A stretch of DNA of 64,000 nt from Channa striata (Eukaryota; Chordata; Actinopteri; Anabantiformes; Channidae), in contig CM065184.1 of assembly GCA_033026295.1 (NCBI GenBank), forward strand, positions 8,435,501 through 8,499,500. Reading direction: 5' to 3'. The position numbers were made by a program, and so were the translations under genes. The notes beneath the pieces are model-generated. The model searched no databases. It was not told the DNA's origin and worked only from the letters and a program-made list of their open reading frames with translations. Of the stretch, positions 59,801 through 64,000 are shown piece by piece (the first letter of the stretch is position 1; each line of letters opens with the position of its first letter).

Positions 59801-61242
59801 GAGTGATCAAACCTACACACCAAATATTTTCCTTCAGTATATTTGTACTCATGAAAAAGCCTCAAATTGTGAAGCCTCCTATGAAATAAACACAATGACA
59901 CACTAAAAACAGACAGACACACACATCACCTTTTTAAGTGCCCACCCAGGAGAGATGCATTTTCATAAACTCGCCCACAGTTAATTACTGGGCAAGTTTG
60001 TCTTGTTAAAGTATTTCTGGCAAAAGTGGCAGGTCTGTGGCTTCTTCCTGAACCCCCACTAATCACTCCAGGCTGAGGACCTGAGAAAAACAAAGAAGCA
60101 TATTATTACAGACTCATCAATACACATGATAACACATGTTGTCCTAAACAAGCCCCCACTGATAATACAAGTAACCATGTGAGTGACGATATTAGAGATT
60201 TCTGATCCAGAGTCAGACCTGGCATCTTTAACCACATGTCTACACAGCGCTTTGCTTCCTGATTTACTCCATTTGTAGAATTGAACGCCAACTCCTGTTG
60301 CCCATGTGCTCGTTGTAAGATTTGCTTCTCCTAAAAAAAAAAAAAAAAAAAAGAGGCAAAACAAAGCAAGAGAATGTTTTATGGCATCTTATTTAAACCA
60401 ACTTATAGGACAGACAGATGTCATTGGAAACACTGATGTTCATTGTATATATAGATACACTGCTGTTTGTTCATCCTTGTACCTTTAGGTTGCATCATCT
60501 ATTTATTTTATCCCCATTTTGTCCACAGGGTGCCACTGTTGCTCAAATGGATAATTATAAAGTGTGCATCAAAACTATATTTATGCATCACAGCTTGAAG
60601 AGTGACACATTCCAGCACTTTATTTAATAATGATGCACCTTTACCTTGAAAGCCCGACATTTATCTGCCCGTTGCTTTTTCTCTAGGGCCACCTGATGTG
60701 CTAGTTTGTCCAGTGTAGATGTAACTTGTGCTTTATGACGCGTGAGTTTATCTTCAAGCTACAGCAAAAAAAAAAAGCAATATTAGAAAATCCAGACAGG
60801 TTTTTTCACAATATAATATAAAGTGGTTTGTTCAGCCACTTACTGTGCCTGCCAATGATGAACAACCCTCATCATCACTATCATCACTCAGCAAATCAAT
60901 ACACTCCAGTACTGGTCTGAGGGGCCCCTCCTGAAACACGTAGAGGACAGCATGTTACTCAGCCTTAGAAAACACATCTACATTTGTACGTTAAGGGAGG
61001 TTTCTTAATTCTAATGCTCAATGATAAAATATGACATTTATGAATTAAGTTCAATGGCAAGTCCTCTGTCAATCAGGCTCATTCTCTTGCAATCAATGTC
61101 AAATGGCAGAAGGAAAGCAAATGCAACCAATTTGCTTTCCTTTTAATCTATTAGTTAAATTAATAGCAGTATGAAAGTGACTTACTGATACAAACTCCAC
61201 TTCTTCGACCTCGTCTTCGTCCGCTCGAGTTTGTGATGACAT
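56833..61242 (-). CDS. znf451: Zinc finger protein 451, SUMO E3/E4 ligase
   Basis: ZNF451 is a nuclear SUMO ligase that extends SUMO2/3 chains. Its catalytic module is a tandem SIM joined by a Pro-Leu-Arg-Pro linker. Here SIM1 is VEFV (15-18), PLRP is 22-25 and SIM2 is IDLL (30-33), followed by an acidic stretch. Twelve coding exons join in phase except for one place. Human-like blocks include AHGQQELAF, KRCVDMWLKMPG, FDHSPCDPAITLKGSP, IVCFACPACYLLFN, LITLCKDVTFNVRCSLCHK and ITRLHMSRFHGGAHLSNFLL. About ten C2H2-type fingers follow. The C-terminus LEEALKRSLLEF is UIM-like, as in human (LEEAIRRSLEEM). As sequenced, exon 9 has a one-base frame break near 57373: the open frame ends at 795 aa, and with the break resolved it would be about 874 aa. 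The NYN/PIN-like region I recall in human ZNF451 (about 1060 aa) is absent. Confidence 0.93.
56984..57055 (-). CDS. znf451: znf451 coding exon 11
   Basis: Reads VVDDSDEEMKHVLSLSAEEA then RESA. VV followed by acidic residues could be a further SIM. Acceptor ttgaatgtgcag, donor gtgtag. Confidence 0.82.
57162..57224 (-). CDS. znf451: znf451 coding exon 10
   Basis: Reads FEEETLKFLNVDKTTREGEA. Acceptor catctacag, donor gtaaaa. Its 63 bp fit the phases of both neighbours. Confidence 0.8.
57304..58795 (-). CDS. znf451: znf451 coding exon 9 (main zinc-finger exon), with apparent frame break
   Basis: The large exon starts VYCRQGCAVAKADKSI after the acceptor tttctcctttag and carries the main C2H2 cluster. 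Examples are CPLCCKIFLNQAEIEKH, WFCECGLQFSEEAAASRH, WMCRMCEDIFDSEAAVHKH and YVCAPCGVTVPSYAQIKTH. The frame stops at 57364-57366 after EPCMSSEPAEKT. A shifted frame then continues EDIKAEPSTVKILNAVEIKP to the donor AATG|gtaagt, in phase with exon 10. The exon is one base short of the length the phases demand. Inserting no intron explains this: the gap between frames is too small. Confidence 0.9.
58882..59029 (-). CDS. znf451: znf451 coding exon 8
   Basis: Residues 270-318. Contains HLITLCKDVTFNVRCSLCHK, then VLVSHQTAQAHF, a C2H2 finger. Donor gtaagt. Confidence 0.94.
59412..59571 (-). CDS. znf451: znf451 coding exon 7
   Basis: Residues 217-269. Finger QRIVCFACPACYLLFNLRDE, then CLQHMSAKNHF. 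Acceptor aatcattag chosen because it keeps phase 0 with exon 6; cag 12 bp further does not. Confidence 0.92.
59686..59812 (-). CDS. znf451: znf451 coding exon 6
   Basis: Residues 174-216. FDHSPCDPAITLKGSPSELF, then ACVACAQHFQTKEAWRNHL, a C2H2 finger. Acceptor ttggtgtgtag; donor gtttct is non-standard after +2 but phase fits. Confidence 0.93.
59930..60080 (-). CDS. znf451: znf451 coding exon 5
   Basis: Residues 124-173. Variable Ser/Arg-rich start, then TCPVINCGRVYENASLLGGH, the first C2H2 finger. Acceptor tttttctcag, donor gtgatg. Confidence 0.9.
60219..60330 (-). CDS. znf451: znf451 coding exon 4
   Basis: Residues 87-123. EKQILQRAHGQQELAF and EAKRCVDMWLKMP, as in human. Acceptor follows a long poly-T tract. 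Confidence 0.93.
60645..60758 (-). CDS. znf451: znf451 coding exon 3
   Basis: Residues 49-86. Charged helical segment, LEDKLTRHKAQVTSTLDKLA through EKKQRADKCRAFK. Confidence 0.93.
60844..60930 (-). CDS. znf451: znf451 coding exon 2 (PLRP-SIM2)
   Basis: Residues 20-48. EGPLRPVLECIDLLSDDSDD. Carries the PLRP linker and second SUMO-interacting motif. Confidence 0.96.
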
Positions 61243-61246
61243 TTGT
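61186..61246 (-). CDS. znf451: znf451 coding exon 1 (start 61240-61242, SIM1)
   Basis: Residues 1-19. MSSQTRADEDEVEEVEFVS, donor gtaagt. The exon starts with acaa after the acceptor tttttcctcag, so at least one non-coding exon precedes it. An in-frame upstream ATG exists in that exon. Confidence 0.9.
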
Positions 61247-61735
61247 CTGAGGAAAAACAAACAAATTTATCTTCAGAAGCTGCAGGCCCAACTGAACATG
61301 CATATGGGCAGAGGGGATGCTTAGTTTGGATATGTCAGACAAACCAGTGCCTGTTACAGTAATCTGCCCCGCCACATGACACTCCGTTCCGCCTGCTGAC
61401 TGCAGAGCGGTCAGGATCAGGACACGGACCGACAAGCCAGCTGCTAATTTCCATTAAGCATCTTAGCAATATTCGTCTTCGATTACCCGTAAACAACAGA
61501 GGGAAAATGTCTGGATAGTGATTAGTTATAGAAACAGCTGCAGAAAACACAATCACAGTCAGCTCCAACTCTCATACCAGGAACAGGTTGCCATCATAAA
61601 TAGTGCGGGTTTTAGAAAACGACGTAAGTAAACATGTTTTAGATCTCACGCACGAAAACTTAACAAACTCGGTCGCAGTTCGAGAGACGTCGCACCCACG
61701 TCCAGGATGCGTAAAGCAACAAAAACACGACTTAC

Positions 61736-61820
61736 TCTGGTGTAATGTAGTTCAGTTTCTCTAAACTCAATACAATTGATGCAAAATTCAACATGGAGGA
61801 TCATTTCTTCCTCGTTTAAA
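61736..61820 (-). other. znf451: znf451 upstream exon (5' end approximate)
   Basis: Ends in ACACCAGA|gtaagt on the minus strand and joins to coding exon 1. It contains two ATGs: the second (gttgaattttgcatc context) is in frame with the main start across the splice and would add 22 residues; the first is out of frame and overlaps the main start. Confidence 0.5.
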
Positions 61821-62391
61821 GAGGCGGTGTGTCACGGAACTGCTCATCTGTGCTGCCACAGATGGATGGAAGCGAAACTGCAACGGTGGTTTTTAAATCA
61901 CTGTTGTTGTAATGTGGCTAACGCTGAGCCCAGAGGGCAGCACTGAGCACCGGACTCCGGAACAACACTCATAGCGAGGAGCGAAGAAGACGTTCCGCGC
62001 CACAGTGATTAGTTACGGGCCGCACTGAGTTTGTTTTTAAAGGCACATGAAACTCGTACTTTAGCAACCGGCTAAAGTGATGTCACTGACAGAACCAGAG
62101 CTGTTGATGGGAGGTTGAGCTGCATTCTGCTTGCTCTGAATAATAAACTATCGTCTGTCCAACAACTTTAATTACAAAGAGATCTTGTGGTGGGTGCTTT
62201 ACTTTGACAGCAGTCCAGGACGATCCATAACGCCCAGACTTCGGATAAGCTAACGTTAGCTTACTGACAGTTAACGGCTTTAGCTGTCGCCCACCTTAAG
62301 TGCGCAATGTAAACACGCTAAAGTTGTTCTGTGGTTGATTTAGCAAAATACAGTTAAAACAAGAAATCAACGAAGCAACGCGTCATATTAC

Positions 62392-62521
62392 CTACTGCTT
62401 TACCGTTGACTCCGCAGATAAAAGGCCTCTAAAATCAAAGCAAATGCAGCTAGTCGAGTCTGCGACGTCATGCGGACCTGAAGTGCCTCTTTTCAACGCA
62501 GTGTAATCCAAGCGGGCGGGG
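62392..62521 (-). promoter_or_regulatory. znf451: znf451 CpG promoter with candidate first exon
   Basis: CpG-rich region with a GC box GGGCGGGG at 62514-62521 and a near-consensus CRE (minus strand TGACGTCG) at 62463-62470. A donor GCAGTAG|gtaata on the minus strand ends at 62392, fitting a non-coding first exon. No start site can be fixed. Confidence 0.4.
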
Positions 62522-62639
62522 TTGTCAGGCTAAACAAACCCGAGCAAACGCGATGACAAACTCAGCCCGTCTGTCCTTTCGGTGTTCGGCCGACGTGTGA
62601 AGAGTTCGCTAACTACCGTAATACTAACATTGCGTTTGT

Positions 62640-64000
62640 GTCAGTTGGGTGAATCGTCTGACATAGAATAAAACGTAACTGACTTTAATCTTTAGGGAAA
62701 AAGTTCGCGCAATTCATCAGGCATACAGTGTAACTGAATTTGGGAACTGGCTTATAAATGCAAAGATTTAAAACAATAGCCACCGGTTTAAAACAGGAAT
62801 TCAATATTCATTGTTATAGCAGGTTTGGAACTGATGATCTAACTGGTTTAAAAGATAATACTCTCTTGCAAAGTACAAAAATAAACATAAAAATTATGAC
62901 GAAATACAACTTCTCTGACCGTGTCAAACAGAATGAAAACTGAATGAAAAAATATAGTATTGGATTGAACTGGATTTTCCTTATTTAGACGATCCGAACA
63001 TATGCTGTGTTACACAACGTAAGTGAGCATATGTTGTGAAACATATACTTTATTTACAGCTATTTTTATATCTGGGATTAACATACATTAATTATGTTAA
63101 ATCTGTTCTGTTTAAAAATGGATGCAGATATACTTTGCAAGCATTCTATCTTCTATTGTGTATTATTTACTGCAGAATCCTGTATTTTCTTCCAACATGC
63201 AGAAATGTATATTTAGAATTATAAAGCAATATTAGTTTCATGTACATATGGATAGATTTGAACATGCAGAAACAATATGGCTGTTGTTTATATATATAAA
63301 TACACAATAACATACTAGCCTCTACAGTATAGGGTAAGCATCTGTGCTTCTGATCCAGGTACAAAATTACCTGTTCAAAACTGCAAGTAACATTTCCTTC
63401 TGCCATCACATTTTCCTTGCCTGAGTCTTTCATTTGACTAGAGATTAAAAAAGCTCTAAATGATATCAGTTCATCCAAAAAGTTACATAACCACTGGATT
63501 ATGATTAGATTTAGTTTTTTTCCCCGTATCTCACTTCAGGCCCTGTCACTATAACAAGGTACATTTTATAGGGATGCTAAGCCTATACATAAATCATATA
63601 TACATGGTTTGTTAACACTAAGGATATAAAAATAACACGGTGTATCATGGGATGTTAAATATGTTGTTTATAACCTCCTCTGACAACTGAGTGACACAGA
63701 CACATGCTGTAGGTTGACATAAATCCATACACTGTTGTGACCAGTAGCCTATTACATCACTATCCTTTTGGGCAGTCGTCTCTGCAGCAGATTACTGCGA
63801 TGCTCAGATGAATCTGCTGACTCCCCCTGCCCTGGTAGGGGGAAATAAATAAATAAAACTTGCGTCTCTGCTGAGTCATGCATTGTACCCCACAATAATG
63901 ATATCAATTCTGTGGGCTGTCTGCTTCGAAGCCCGACGCTCACACGGTTTGCCGTGCGACGCTTCACGTATGTCAGCCGGCGTCTTCATTCTCATCTGGA
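62640..64000. other. Intergenic sequence upstream of znf451
   Basis: AT-rich DNA without a recognised gene. From about 63890 to the edge it becomes CpG-rich, and on the minus strand holds short open frames (for example KTPADIREASHGKPCERR), which might be the start of another exon or promoter beyond the window. Confidence 0.5.

Noticed and set aside
63869..63881. MARE/AP-1-like site tgctgagtcatgc
   Set aside because: A single short motif far from a known promoter; such matches occur by chance.
1..64000. CRISPR array, bacterial operon, phage or novel defence system
   Set aside because: All recognisable genes are spliced vertebrate genes; no spaced direct repeats or prokaryotic gene organisation were seen.

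Overview
This is an ordinary nuclear genome window from a ray-finned fish (teleost, probably a percomorph-type genome; the species cannot be told from the sequence). The evidence is split genes with GT-AG introns and vertebrate protein signatures, CpG-rich promoters, (AC)n microsatellites, and relics of transposon families common in fish. I found no bacterial operon, CRISPR array, tRNA or rRNA gene.

Five protein genes are present, and I rebuilt each by joining exons by eye at GT-AG sites with consistent codon phase. From left to right: the last three coding exons of khdrbs2 (+, 3756-5838); all 13 coding exons of prim2 (-, 25413-44100, 513 aa) with a 5' UTR exon near 45.1 kb; all six coding exons of rab23 (+, 48616-50263, 235 aa); bag2 (-, 53852-55501, three exons, 208 aa); and znf451 (-, 56833-61242, 12 coding exons) with upstream non-coding exons reaching about 62.5 kb. 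Order and relative orientation (KHDRBS2, PRIM2, RAB23, BAG2, ZNF451) match the human chromosome 6 pericentromeric block, so this is conserved synteny. prim2 and rab23 are head to head across about 1.5 kb; rab23 and bag2 are tail to tail; bag2 lies downstream of znf451 on the same strand.

The genes do not form one pathway: a STAR-family RNA-binding splicing regulator (khdrbs2), the Fe-S large subunit of DNA primase (prim2), a ciliary/Hedgehog Rab GTPase (rab23), an HSP70 co-chaperone (bag2) and a SUMO E3/E4 ligase (znf451). The roughly 18 kb between khdrbs2 and prim2 has no convincing coding gene. It holds a decayed non-LTR retrotransposon reverse-transcriptase fragment (about 17.15-17.78 kb), a decayed Tc1/mariner transposase end (22.23-22.45 kb) and a few isolated exon-like segments.

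The points most worth checking are: apparent one-base frame breaks in khdrbs2 (near 3779) and znf451 (near 57373); the absence from znf451 of the C-terminal NYN/PIN-like region I recall in the human protein, although the UIM-like tail is kept; the fish counterpart of the human chromosome 6 centromere interval being plain intergenic DNA; several near-perfect hairpins; and diverged copies of a fish MITE-like repeat.
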